This document shows positions 39,899 through 49,563 of a stretch of 54,009 bases of DNA, one piece after another. Numbering within the stretch: position 1 is the stretch's first letter; every line of letters starts with the position of its first letter. Both the position numbers and the translations under genes were made by a program. The notes under the pieces are model-generated. The model saw only the letters and a list, made by a program, of their open reading frames with translations. It was not told the origin of the DNA and did not search any database. The stretch comes from AC-32 sp035518635 (GTDB lineage: Bacteria > Actinomycetota > Thermoleophilia > Gaiellales > Gaiellaceae): positions 1 to 54,009 of the forward strand of contig DATIXI010000049.1 in assembly GCA_035518635.1 (NCBI GenBank). Direction: 5' to 3'.

Positions 39899-40861
39899 GT
39901 GAGAGGGACCGATTACGTCGTCAAGCGGGTGGCCTTTGCGCTCGTCACCATCTTCATCGCGATCACGCTCAACTTCATCCTCTTCCGGCTCGCGCCGGGA
40001 GACGCGGTGTCGAACCTCTCGCGCGTGCCGCACGCGACCCCGGAGACCAGGCTCGCCCTGCGCAAGGAGTTCGGGCTCGACAAGTCGAAGTTCCAGCAGT
40101 ACGTCATCTACCTGAAGCAGCTCGGGCGCGGGAACCTCGGGATCTCGTTCGCGAACCAGCAGCCCGTCTCGCACAACCTGCGCTCGGCCCTCTTCAACAC
40201 GATCCCGATGGTTCTGCTCGGGACGCTGTTCGCGATCATCTTCGGGACGCTGACGGGGGTGGTCTCGGCCTGGCGACGGGGGACCGGCGTCGAGGGGGCG
40301 ACCGTGACGACGGCGCTCGGGTTCTACTCGATGCCGACCCACTGGCTCGGGCTGATGCTGGTGATCCTGTTCGCGGGGACGCTCCCGACCGGGGGGATGA
40401 CGAACGACTTCCTGATCAACCCCTCCTTCTTCACGCACGTGAAGGACATCGGCGAGCACATGATCCTGCCGTCGCTCACGCTCGGGCTCGTTCTCTATGG
40501 CGAGTACACGCTGATCGCCCGCTCGGCGATGCTGGAGACGCTCGGCGAGGACTACATCCTCACCGCGCGCGCGAAGGGGCTCAAGCCCTGGGCGGTCGTC
40601 CGGCGCCACGCGCTGCCGAACGCGATGCTCCCGATCGCCACGCTGATCGCGCTCTCGCTCGGGTACATCGTGGCCGGGGCGATCCTCATCGAGACCGTCT
40701 TCTCGTGGCCCGGGATCGGCCGCGCGGTCTACGAGGCCGTCCTCCAGCGCGACTACCCGATGCTCGAGGGCGCGTTCCTCGTCCTCACGTTCTCGGTGGT
40801 GTTCTTCAACCTCTTGGCCGACCTCCTCTACTTCAAGCTCGACCCGAGGATCACGGAATGA
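39899..40861 (+). CDS. Dpp/Opp-type permease (first subunit)
   Basis: A 320-residue inner-membrane permease with six membrane segments. Features: N-terminal VKRVAFALVTIFIAITLNFILFRLAPGD (the DppB-type opening), a large periplasmic loop after the first segment, and the cytoplasmic EDYILTARAKGLKPWAVVRRHALPNAMLP loop that contacts the ATPase. GTG start 31 bases after the receptor gene; the stop overlaps the second permease start by 4 bases. Confidence 0.92.
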   Translation: MRGTDYVVKRVAFALVTIFIAITLNFILFRLAPGDAVSNLSRVPHATPETRLALRKEFGLDKSKFQQYVIYLKQLGRGNLGISFANQQPVSHNLRSALFNTIPMVLLGTLFAIIFGTLTGVVSAWRRGTGVEGATVTTALGFYSMPTHWLGLMLVILFAGTLPTGGMTNDFLINPSFFTHVKDIGEHMILPSLTLGLVLYGEYTLIARSAMLETLGEDYILTARAKGLKPWAVVRRHALPNAMLPIATLIALSLGYIVAGAILIETVFSWPGIGRAVYEAVLQRDYPMLEGAFLVLTFSVVFFNLLADLLYFKLDPRITE

Positions 40862-41814
40862 CCGTGGCGCTGCACGAGCCGGGCGCCGTTTCCGAGCCGG
40901 ATCCCGTCCGCACGCGCCGCGGCTTCGTCTGGCAGACCATCAGGAGCCGGCCTTCGGCAGCGGTCGGCGCGATCATCCTGGCGATCATCGTCCTGATGGC
41001 GGTCCTCGCCCCGTGGATCGCTCCGTACGACCAGCACCAGCAGGTCGGGCCGGTCTTCGGCCACCCGTCCTGGTCGCACCCGCTCGGTCTCGACGACGGC
41101 GGCATCGACATGGTCACGCTGCTGATGTGGGGCGCTCGGATCTCGCTCGTCGTCGGCCTCGCGGCGACGTTCGTCTCGATGGTGATCGGCGGGACGATCG
41201 GCGTCGTGTCCGGTTACTTCGGCGGCAAGACCGACACGGCGCTGATGCGCTTCACCGACTACTTCCTCGTGATCCCGGACGTGCCGCTGATGATCGTGAT
41301 CGCGGCGATCTGGGGCCCGAGCCTGTTCCACATCGTGATCGTCGTCGGGATCCTGCTCTGGGCCAGCACGGCCCGGGTGATCCGCGCGCAGGTGAAGAGC
41401 GTTCGCGAGCGCGTCTACGTCAAGCGCTCGCGCGCGCTCGGAGCCGGGCACACGCGTCTGATCCTCAAGCACGTGCTGCCGCAGGTCGCGCCCCTCCTGA
41501 TCGCGAACACGGTGCTGACGATCGCGGTCGCCGTCTTCGACGAGACCGCACTCGCGTTCCTCGGGCTGGGCGACCCCTCGCGCGTCTCGCTCGGGAAGAT
41601 GATCGAGAACGCGTTCGAGCGCGCAGCGATCTCCACGGGTGCGTGGTGGGCGATCGTGAGCCCCGGGGTTGTCGTGATGCTCCTGATCCTCTCCTGCAGC
41701 CTGCTCGGGACGGCGCTCGAGGACTCCCTCAACCCGCGGCTGAAGGTCGCGCACCTCTCGGCGCGGACGTTCCGGCTGCGCCCGCTCGTCGGCCGGGGGC
41801 CGGACGCGGTATGA
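40858..41814 (+). CDS. Dpp/Opp-type permease (second subunit)
   Basis: A 318-residue DppC-like subunit. A soluble N-terminus leads into the first segment (AAVGAIILAIIVLMAVLAPWIAPY), then HPLGLDDGGIDMVTLLMWGARISL, the family hallmark. The coupling loop is VRERVYVKRSRALGAGHTRLILKHVLP. ATG overlaps the previous stop by 4 bases and its own stop overlaps the ATPase start by 4. Pairs with the preceding permease to form the pore. Confidence 0.92.
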   Translation: MTVALHEPGAVSEPDPVRTRRGFVWQTIRSRPSAAVGAIILAIIVLMAVLAPWIAPYDQHQQVGPVFGHPSWSHPLGLDDGGIDMVTLLMWGARISLVVGLAATFVSMVIGGTIGVVSGYFGGKTDTALMRFTDYFLVIPDVPLMIVIAAIWGPSLFHIVIVVGILLWASTARVIRAQVKSVRERVYVKRSRALGAGHTRLILKHVLPQVAPLLIANTVLTIAVAVFDETALAFLGLGDPSRVSLGKMIENAFERAAISTGAWWAIVSPGVVVMLLILSCSLLGTALEDSLNPRLKVAHLSARTFRLRPLVGRGPDAV

Positions 41815-42778
41815 GCTCGCTGCTCGAGATCGAGGACCTGAACGTCTGGTTCGACCTTCCGGACGGCGGCGAGCTGCACGCCGTCCAGGGGGTCAACGTG
41901 TCGGTCGACGGGGGCGGGCGGCTCGGCCTGGTCGGCGAGTCGGGGTGCGGCAAGACGACGACCGCGCTCGCTCTGATGGGCCTCCTCCCGTCGAACGCGA
42001 GCGCCGCCGGGCGCGTGCTGCTGGACGGGACGGACCTCCTGGCCGGGGGAGAGGAGACGATGCGGCCGCACCGCTGGGTCGACGTCGCGATCGTCTTCCA
42101 GGGCGCCATGAACGCGCTCAACCCCGTCCAGACGGTCGGCGCGCAGATCGTCGAGGCCCTCGAGGAGCACGGGCAGGCGCGCGGGAGGACGGCGAGGGCC
42201 CAGACGGGCGAGCTGCTCGAGGCGGTCGGGATCCCGGCCTCGCGCGCCTCGCGGTACCCACACGAGCTCTCGGGCGGGATGCGACAGCGCGCCGCGATCG
42301 CGATGGCCCTCTCGTGCAAGCCGCAGGTGCTGATCGCCGACGAGCCCACGACGGCGCTCGACGTGATGGTCCAGGCCCAGATCCTCGAACTGCTGGACGC
42401 GCTCTGCCGCGACTTCGGCCTCGCACTCCTGCTCGTCACCCACGACCTGCCCGTGGTCGCTCAGCTCTGCGATCGCGCGGCCGTCATGTACGCGGGCGAG
42501 ATCGTCGAGAGCGGCCCGGTCGACTCGCTCTACCACGAGCCGCGGCACCCGTACACGCGCCTGCTGTTCGCGGCAACTCCGGATCTCCACGGAGGCGACA
42601 TCCCGGTCTCGATCCCGGGCTCGCCCCCGCGGCTTGACCGCGTTCTGCAGGGCTGCCCGTTCCACCAGCGCTGCGACCGCGCCTTCGCCCGCTGCACCGA
42701 CGAGCGGCCGCTGCTAAAGACGCTCGACGCGGGCCGGGCGGCCGCCTGCCACCTGAACGACGTCCCGGCCGAGGTCGC

Positions 42779-42782
<4 letters not shown>
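41811..42782 (+). CDS. Dpp/Opp-type ATPase (DppD-like)
   Basis: A 323-residue ATPase. Walker A GESGCGKTT, signature LSGGMRQR, Walker B VLIADEPTTALD, H-loop VTHDLPV. The C-terminal oligopeptide-transporter extension with cysteines (GCPFHQRCDRAFARC) is intact, as in DppD/OppD, where it can bind an iron-sulfur cluster or a metal. Coupled by 4-base overlaps to both neighbours. Confidence 0.92.
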
Positions 42783-43785
<1,003 letters not shown>

Positions 43786-43789
<4 letters not shown>

Positions 43790-45135
43790 CCGTCGACGCC
43801 CTCCTTGCCCGCGAGCTGGAGCTCTTCGACCGGGAGCACCCGCGCTCCCGTGAGCTCGCGACCGCAGCCCAGAAGTCGCTGCTCTCCGGCGTGCCGATGC
43901 CGTGGATGATCCGCTGGGCCGGCGGCTTCCCGGTCTTCGCGGCCGAGGCCGGGGGCGCGCGCTTCCGCGACGTCGACGGCCACGAGTACGTCGACTTCTG
44001 CCTCGGCGACACGGGCGCGATGACCGGCCACTCCCCGGAGCCGACCGTGCGCGCGATCGCCGAGCAGGCCCGGCGCGGGATCACGTTGATGCTGCCGAGC
44101 GAGGACGCGCTGTGGGTCGGCCACGAGCTGGCCCGCCGCTTCGGGCTGCCGCGCTGGCAGTTCGCGCTCACGGCGACCGACGCCAACCGGTTCGCGATCC
44201 GGCTGGCGCGCGAGCTCACCGGCCGCCCGAAGATCCTCGTCTTCAACTGGTGCTACCACGGGACCGTCGACGAGACGTTCGCCGCGCTCGGCCCCGACGG
44301 CTCCGTCGTCTCGCGGGAGGGGAACGTCGGTCCACCGGTGCCGCTCGCAGAGACCACGAGGGTCGTCGAGTGGAACGACGCGGAGGCGCTCGAGCGCGAG
44401 CTCGCGCACGGCGACGTCGCCTGCGTCCTCGCCGAGCCGGCGCTCACGAACATCGGGATCGTGCTGGCCGAGCCGGGCTTCCACGACGCGCTGCGCGAGA
44501 TCACCCGTGCGGCAGGGACGCTGCTGATCATCGACGAGACGCATACGATCTGCGCCGGCCCGGGCGGCTACACGGCCGCCTACGGGCTCGAGCCCGACCT
44601 GCTCACCATCGGCAAGCCGATCGCGGGCGGGTTACCTGCGGCCGCGTACGGCTTCTCGGGAGAGGTCGCCGAGCGGCTCGAGGCGATGCTGCCCGCCGAC
44701 GAGCGCGCCGACGTCGGCGGGATCGGCGGTACCGTCGCGGCGAACGTCCTCTCGCTCGCTGCGATGCGGGCGACGCTGGCCGACGTGCTGACAGACGAGG
44801 CCTTCGAGCGGATGATCGCGCTCGGGGAGCGCTTCGAAGCGGGCGTGGCCCAGGTGATCGAGGGCCACGGACTGCCGTGGCACGTGACGCGCCTCGGCTG
44901 CCGCGTCGAGTACCTCTTCCGGCCGGAGCGGCCGCGCAACGGGAGCGAGGCGGCGGCGGGAGGCGACGCGGAGCTCGACCGCCTGATCCACCTCTACGCG
45001 CTCAACCGCGGGATCCTGCTGACGCCCTTCCACAACATGGCGCTGATGTCGCCGGCGACGACCGAGGCCGACGTCGACACACATACGAAGGTGTTCGACG
45101 AGGCCGCCGGCGAGCTTGCCGGCGGCCTCGTCTAG
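43786..45135 (+). CDS. GSA-type class III PLP aminotransferase
   Basis: A 449-residue enzyme in the glutamate-1-semialdehyde aminomutase-like branch of class III aminotransferases. FCLGDTGAMTGHSPEPTV is the branch signature, FNWCYHGTVDETFA and IIDETHTICAGPGGY hold the PLP ring and phosphate contacts, and LLTIGKPIAGGLPAAAYG contains the Schiff-base lysine. It is not expected to be the haem-pathway hemL given its position; related enzymes act on beta-amino acids or polyamine-type substrates. The GTG overlapping the dppF stop is chosen; an ATG six codons upstream (43768) is possible. Last gene of the operon. Confidence 0.85.
45098..45131. terminator. Long perfect hairpin at the end of the transporter operon
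   Basis: A 14-bp perfect stem (ACGAGGCCGCCGGC with its complement), loop GAGCTT, lies within the last codons of the aminotransferase gene, just before the TAG at 45133. Position between two converging genes and stem strength suggest a bidirectional terminator. There is no T-tract, and it overlaps coding sequence. Confidence 0.45.
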
Positions 45136-45144
45136 GGAGCCGAC

Positions 45145-46218
45145 TCAGGAAGGCCGGTTGGACAGCGTCAGCTGGACGCTGTGGAGGGAACCGTTGCGGC
45201 GGTAGGTGATCGTGACCTGCTCGCCCGGCTTGTGGGCGGAGATCGCGGCGGCGAGCTCGTCGGAGGTCGAGACGGAAGTCCCGGCGACCGAGACGACCAC
45301 GTCGCCCTTCTTCAGCCCGGCCTTCGCGGCAGGCGTGCCGCTCTGGACGCCTGCGATGAGCGCGGTGTTCGAGTTCGCGGCGAGCTGGACGCCGAGATAG
45401 GCGTGCTCCGCCTTGCCGCTCGAGATCAGCTGCGAGGCGACCGAGCGGACCGTGTTGGACGGGATCGCGAACCCGATGCCCGCGTTGTCGCCGGAGTCGC
45501 TCTGGATCTGCGAGTTGACGCCGACGACCTGGCCCTCGGAGTTGAGGAGCGGGCCGCCCGAGTTGCCGTGGTTGATGGCGGCGTCGGTCTGGATCGCGTT
45601 CGGGATGGTGAACTTCGTCTGAGAGCTGATCTGCCGGTGCAGCGCGCTCACGATCCCGCTCGTGACGCTCTCGGAGAGGCCGAACGGGCTCCCGATCGCG
45701 ACCACGGCGTCACCGACCTGAAGCGCGGCCGAGTCGCCAACCGTGAGCGGGTGGAGCTGCGACTGCGGAGCTCCCGACACCCTGACCACGGCGAGGTCGG
45801 TCGTCGGGTCGGTGCCCACGACCGAGGCGTTGTAGGTCTTGCCGTTCCAGAAAGTCACCTTGACCGACTTCGCGTTCGACACGACGTGGTCGTTGGTGAC
45901 GATGTTTCCGTTCATGTCGTAGACCCAGCCGGAGCCTTCGGCCTCTGCCGCCTGGGTGCCGCCGAGCGGAGACGACGTCTCGGTCGAGACGTTGATCTGC
46001 ACGACGCCGCGGTTGGTCCTGCGGTAGATGTCGTTGATGGAGAGCGGGGACGTGCTGGACGCCGGCTGCGAGTCGCTGACGGTGACCTCGCGGACGACCG
46101 TCTTCGTGCTCCCGTTGGAGGCGAAGGCGGAGTAGAGGAGCGCCCCGCCGCCCGCGGCCACGCAGGCTAGTGCGAGGAGGGAGACGACTATCAGGGGAGT
46201 TTGCGGGCGACGGGGCAT
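45145..46218 (-). CDS. HtrA/PepD-type membrane-anchored serine protease
   Basis: A 357-residue protein: a short cytoplasmic start, one membrane segment (LIVVSLLALACVAAGGGALLYSAF), a trypsin-like domain and one PDZ domain (about 265-355). The catalytic triad is H111 (TNDHVV), D141 (TTDLAVV) and S220 (HGNSGGP). It degrades or refolds damaged extracytoplasmic proteins. It diverges from an OmpR-type two-component system with four 11-bp repeats of a shared box between them, the arrangement expected for an MprAB-PepD-like stress locus. Confidence 0.92.
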   Translation of the reverse strand: MPRRPQTPLIVVSLLALACVAAGGGALLYSAFASNGSTKTVVREVTVSDSQPASSTSPLSINDIYRRTNRGVVQINVSTETSSPLGGTQAAEAEGSGWVYDMNGNIVTNDHVVSNAKSVKVTFWNGKTYNASVVGTDPTTDLAVVRVSGAPQSQLHPLTVGDSAALQVGDAVVAIGSPFGLSESVTSGIVSALHRQISSQTKFTIPNAIQTDAAINHGNSGGPLLNSEGQVVGVNSQIQSDSGDNAGIGFAIPSNTVRSVASQLISSGKAEHAYLGVQLAANSNTALIAGVQSGTPAAKAGLKKGDVVVSVAGTSVSTSDELAAAISAHKPGEQVTITYRRNGSLHSVQLTLSNRPS

Positions 46219-46271
46219 CGGAGAGAGGCTTCCTTTCGGTCGTTGACGCCCTCTATGTCACCAGCTTCGCC

Positions 46272-46310
46272 TAAGAGCATGCTGAGACCTCTCTAAGAAG
46301 TCGGTAAGAA
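46272..46310 (-). promoter_or_regulatory. Four 11-bp-spaced response-regulator boxes facing htrA
   Basis: Read toward htrA the boxes are TTCTTA (complement of 46305-46310), TTCTTA (46294-46299), GTCTCA (46283-46288) and CTCTTA (46272-46277), each exactly 11 bp apart. One-turn tandem direct repeats are the standard binding format of OmpR/PhoB-family regulators. The array lies 54-92 bases upstream of the htrA start. Confidence 0.65.
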
Positions 46311-46320
46311 GCTGTGCCGT

Positions 46321-46337
46321 TTCTCACGCAGTTCTCA
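46321..46337 (+). promoter_or_regulatory. Two 11-bp-spaced boxes upstream of the response regulator
   Basis: TTCTCA at 46321-46326 and again at 46332-46337, 11 bp apart, in the orientation of the regulator gene. CAGAAT at 46349-46354 may be the -10 element, which would place the start of transcription close to the ATG at 46363. This suggests autoregulation. Confidence 0.6.
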
Positions 46338-46362
46338 GGTTCCGTGGACAGAATGGAGCTGT

Positions 46363-47037
46363 ATGAAGATCCTGGTGGTCGACGACGAGCGGGCTGTGCG
46401 CGAATCGCTGCGGCGTGCGCTCGAGCTCGAGGGCTACGAGATCGAGCTCGCCGCCGACGGGCGCGAGGCGCTCGACTGCCTCGGGACGGAGGCACAGCCC
46501 GACGCGGTCGTGCTCGACGTGCTCATGCCGGGCGTGGACGGGCTCGAGGTCTGCCGAACGCTCCGCAAGTCCGGCAGCAGCGTCCCGGTCCTGATGCTGA
46601 CTGCACGGACGCAGGTCGAGGACCGGGTCGAGGGGCTGGACGCCGGCGCGGACGACTACCTGACGAAGCCGTTCGCCCTCGAGGAGCTGCTCGCGAGGCT
46701 GCGCGCGCTCCTGCGCCGGACCGCCGACGGCTCGGGCGAGGTGCTGCGCTTCGCCGACCTCGAGCTCGACCCGGGCACCCGGGAGGTCAGGCGCGGCGGG
46801 GAGCCGATCGAGCTCACGCGGACCGAGTTCTCGCTGCTCGAGCTGTTCATGCTGAACCAGCGCCAGGTGCTGACCCGCTCGGTCATCTTCGAGCGAGTCT
46901 GGGGTTACGACTTCGGCTACGGCTCGAACTCGCTCGATGTCTACATCGGCTATCTCAGGCGCAAGACGGAGGCAGGCGGAAGGCCGAGGCTGATCCAGAC
47001 GGTCCGCGGCGTCGGCTACGCCCTGCGCGAAGGGTGA
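46363..47037 (+). CDS. OmpR/PhoB-family response regulator (MprA-like)
   Basis: A 224-residue regulator. Receiver domain: acidic pair VVDDER, phosphoacceptor D52 in VVLDVLMPG, Thr in LMLTART, Lys in YLTKPFALEE. The DNA-binding winged helix (about 130-224) has LTRTEFSLLELFMLNQRQVL, YGSNSLDVYIGYLRRK and the wing RGVGYAL. It is followed with a 4-base overlap by its histidine kinase. Its probable binding boxes (TTCTTA/TTCTCA, 11-bp spacing) flank it and the next target gene. The adjacent HtrA gene gives the same layout as mycobacterial MprAB-PepD. Confidence 0.93.
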   Translation: MKILVVDDERAVRESLRRALELEGYEIELAADGREALDCLGTEAQPDAVVLDVLMPGVDGLEVCRTLRKSGSSVPVLMLTARTQVEDRVEGLDAGADDYLTKPFALEELLARLRALLRRTADGSGEVLRFADLELDPGTREVRRGGEPIELTRTEFSLLELFMLNQRQVLTRSVIFERVWGYDFGYGSNSLDVYIGYLRRKTEAGGRPRLIQTVRGVGYALREG

Positions 47038-48368
47038 GCTTCCGGGCAAGACTCACGCTCGTCGCCGCGGCGGCAGTCGCGCTCGCGATCGTCGTCGCCT
47101 CGGCGGTCGTCTTCGTGGTCGTGCGCGGCCAGCTGCTCGGCCAGGTCGACGAGGCGCTTCGCGCGCGTGCAACGGAACTGGCGACGATGCCGGTCCCTCT
47201 GCGGATCGACGAGGGCGTCCTGCGCGTTCCCGGCCAGGGGATCGGTGCGCCCTCGGACTACATCCAGGCCGTCCCGGCCAGTGGCCCGCCGGTCCTGACG
47301 CCCCAGGAGCGCGTCGCGCTCCCGATCTCCGACCGCGCGCGAGACGCAGCGACCGGCCGGGGCGGGCCCTACTTCAGCGAGACCCACGTCGAGGGCGTCG
47401 ACCTGCGCGTGCTGACGGTCCCGGGCTCGCCGTATGCCCTCCAGATCGCCCGCTCGCTGGACGAGGTCAACCACACCCTCCACCGGATCACGCTCTTCCT
47501 GTTCCTGATCGCCGCCTCCGGAGTGCTGATCGCGGTGGCGCTCGGGCTCGCGGTCTCGCGGGCGGCGCTCGCCCCGGTCAGGCGGCTGACCGAGGCGACC
47601 GAGCGCGTGACCGAGACCGGCGAGCTCTCCGAGCGGATCGAGGTCAGCGGCAAGGACGAGCTCAGCCGGCTGGCCGCGAGCTTCAACACGATGCTCGGAG
47701 CGCTCGAGGAGTCGAGCCGCGCCCAGCGGCAGCTGGTCGCGGACGCGTCGCACGAGTTGCGCACGCCGCTCACGAGCCTGCGGACGAACATCGAGGTGCT
47801 GGCCGGCGAGCGGGCGCTCCCGCCCAACGATCGCGAGCGGCTCCTCGGCGACGTGATCGAGCAGCTGGGCGAGATGACGACGCTGATCGCGGAGCTGATC
47901 GAGCTTGCCCGGGCCGAGCAGCACCCCGAGGAGGTCGAGGACATCCGGCTCGACCTGCTCGCGGCCGACGTGGTCGAGCGCATGCGGAGGAACCGCCCGC
48001 AGGTGACGTTCACGACCGACCTCGAAGAATCGATGGTCCACGGCGCTCCCTCGACGATCGAGCGTGCGGTCGCGAACCTGCTCGACAACGCGGCGAAGTG
48101 GAGCCCCGAGGGCGGGGAGGTCCAGGTCGGTGTCCACGGCCCGGAATTGACCGTCCGCGACCACGGGCCGGGTATCGCCGAGGAGGACCTGCCGTACGTC
48201 TTCGACCGCTTCTACCGCGCGTCGTCCGCGCGCGGCCTCCCCGGGTCGGGTCTCGGCCTCGCGATCGTCAAGCAGGTCGCCGAGGCGCATGGCGGCCAGG
48301 TGGTCGCGGAGCGCGCCGAGGGCGGCGGAACCCTGATGCGGCTGCGGATCGACGGCAAGCCTTCTTAG
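47034..48368 (+). CDS. Sensor histidine kinase (MprB-like)
   Basis: A 444-residue membrane kinase. Membrane segments at about 8-31 and 152-175 bracket an outer domain of about 120 residues with no cysteines. HAMP follows (SRAALAPVRRLTEATERVTE). The H-box ASHELRTPLTSL has H240; the N-box is LLDNAAKWSP, G1 is DHGPGIAEED and G2 is GSGLGLAIV. GTG start overlaps the regulator stop by 4 bases. The last codons coincide with the first box of the array at 48362. Likely detects envelope damage, by analogy to MprB. Confidence 0.93.
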   Translation: MSFRARLTLVAAAAVALAIVVASAVVFVVVRGQLLGQVDEALRARATELATMPVPLRIDEGVLRVPGQGIGAPSDYIQAVPASGPPVLTPQERVALPISDRARDAATGRGGPYFSETHVEGVDLRVLTVPGSPYALQIARSLDEVNHTLHRITLFLFLIAASGVLIAVALGLAVSRAALAPVRRLTEATERVTETGELSERIEVSGKDELSRLAASFNTMLGALEESSRAQRQLVADASHELRTPLTSLRTNIEVLAGERALPPNDRERLLGDVIEQLGEMTTLIAELIELARAEQHPEEVEDIRLDLLAADVVERMRRNRPQVTFTTDLEESMVHGAPSTIERAVANLLDNAAKWSPEGGEVQVGVHGPELTVRDHGPGIAEEDLPYVFDRFYRASSARGLPGSGLGLAIVKQVAEAHGGQVVAERAEGGGTLMRLRIDGKPS

Positions 48369-48400
48369 ACAGTTCTTAGCCGCTTCTCACATAGCTCTAA
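48362..48400 (+). promoter_or_regulatory. Four 11-bp-spaced response-regulator boxes upstream of the LTxxQ protein
   Basis: TTCTTA (48362-48367), TTCTTA (48373-48378), TTCTCA (48384-48389) and CTCTAA (48395-48400) are exactly 11 bp apart. The first overlaps the kinase stop codon. They match the arrays flanking the regulator gene, so the downstream genes (48495 onward) are probably controlled by the same two-component system. Confidence 0.65.
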
Positions 48401-48494
48401 GGGTGAGGTTGTTCCCTTTGAGTGTCCAACCAGATCCCTTGGAGGCCGAAGAGAACACCATGAGTCGCCCCGTGATCGAGGACAGGAGGCCGAG

Positions 48495-49265
48495 ATGGAC
48501 GCACCGATGAAGAAGAAGGTCGCCGCGGCGGCGGCAGCCGCGCTCGCCGTCGGCGGGGCCGGAGCCGCAATCGCCGCGACCCAGTTCAACAACTCCCCCG
48601 GCGAAGAGAGCAAGGCCGTCGTCAGCGACGCGGCCAAGCAGCTCGGCGTACAACCGAACGAGCTCAGCGGTGCGCTCAAGAAGGCCCTCGAGGACCGCGT
48701 GGACGCGGCAGTTGCCGCCGGCCGGCTCACGAAGGCCCAGGGCGACGAGCTGAAGAAGCGGATCGACTCCGACGAGTACCCGCTCTTCGCCGGGCCGGGA
48801 CTCGGGTTCGGCTTCCGGGGGCACTTCGGCTTCCGGTCGCACGGCAACGGCTTCCATCACGGCTTCCCCGGCCTCTCGACCGCGGCCACGTACCTCGGCC
48901 TCTCGGAGAGCCAGCTCCAGAGCAAGCTCGAGTCGGGCAAGACGCTCGCCCAGGTCGCGAAGGCGCAGGGCAAGTCGGTCAGCGGTCTCGTCTCGGCGCT
49001 CAAGGGCGACCTGCAGAAGAAGCTCGACAAGGCCGTCGCCGACAAGAAGCTCACGCAGGCGCAGGCGGACAAGATTTTGAGCGACGCGGGGAAGATGATC
49101 ACCGCGGTCGTCACCGGGACGCCTCCGAAGATGCCCGGCTTCCAGCGCGGAGGCAAGGGCTGGTTCCGCGACCATCGCGGCTTCGGCCCCGGCCCCGCCC
49201 CCGGCCCTGGCATGGGCTTCCAGGGCGGCGGCTCGCCGCCCGAATCGGGAGGTCAGGCGGCCTGA
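48495..49265 (+). CDS. Exported helical protein with LTxxQ-like repeats and Gly/His/Phe-rich centre
   Basis: A 256-residue protein; ATG with GGAGG five bases upstream. Export signal KKKVAAAAAAALAVGGAGAAIAA. Two related helical modules: LSGALKKALEDRVDAAVAAGRLTKAQGDEL and VSALKGDLQKKLDKAVADKKLTQAQADKIL. Between them is PGLGFGFRGHFGFRSHGNGFHH, rich in Gly, Phe and His, possibly metal-binding; a Gly/Pro/Phe tail ends the protein. LTKAQ and LTQAQ recall the LTxxQ motif of the Spy/CpxP periplasmic chaperones, which are also under envelope-stress control, but overall homology is not shown. It is the first gene after the box array. Confidence 0.65.
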   Translation: MDAPMKKKVAAAAAAALAVGGAGAAIAATQFNNSPGEESKAVVSDAAKQLGVQPNELSGALKKALEDRVDAAVAAGRLTKAQGDELKKRIDSDEYPLFAGPGLGFGFRGHFGFRSHGNGFHHGFPGLSTAATYLGLSESQLQSKLESGKTLAQVAKAQGKSVSGLVSALKGDLQKKLDKAVADKKLTQAQADKILSDAGKMITAVVTGTPPKMPGFQRGGKGWFRDHRGFGPGPAPGPGMGFQGGGSPPESGGQAA

Positions 49266-49266
49266 G

Positions 49267-49563
49267 ATGACGCCTGGGGATGGGCGGGTGAGGGAATCGA
49301 GGATCGAGGCGGCCCGGCGCCGGGCCGCCGGCGCGAAAGAGCTCGCGGTGGCCGTGGCCGCAGCGGGCTTCATCGCCGCCCTCCTCCTCGCCCGGGCCGG
49401 CCATCCAGGCCACGTGAAGGGCTCGTCGGGCTCCAGCGGCGGCGCGCAGTCGTCGAGCCGGTCCCGTTCCGAGTCCGACGACGGCGGCTTCGACTTCGGC
49501 TCCAGCTCGGCGGCTCCCTCCACGGGCGGGGGCGGGACGCAGGCCCAGACCGGTGTCTCCTGA
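49267..49563 (+). CDS. Small membrane-anchored Ser/Gly-rich protein
   Basis: A 98-residue protein with an ATG one base after the previous stop. A basic N-terminal helix (RIEAARRRAAGAKE), one membrane segment (LAVAVAAAGFIAALLLARAG) and an outer tail of Ser, Gly and acidic residues (SESDDGGFDFGSSS). It sits between the LTxxQ protein and ApbE. It lacks the S/T-G-A-S/T flavinylation motif that an ApbE substrate would carry. Function unknown; the tail ends as the ApbE gene begins (11-base overlap). Confidence 0.6.
   Translation: MTPGDGRVRESRIEAARRRAAGAKELAVAVAAAGFIAALLLARAGHPGHVKGSSGSSGGAQSSSRSRSESDDGGFDFGSSSAAPSTGGGGTQAQTGVS

Noticed and set aside
48460..48510. 16-residue upstream ORF overlapping the start of the LTxxQ protein gene
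   Set aside because: Its nearest GGAGG is about 14 bases from the ATG, and the sequence has no feature; the main ATG at 48495 has an ideal Shine-Dalgarno. A leader role cannot be excluded but is unsupported.
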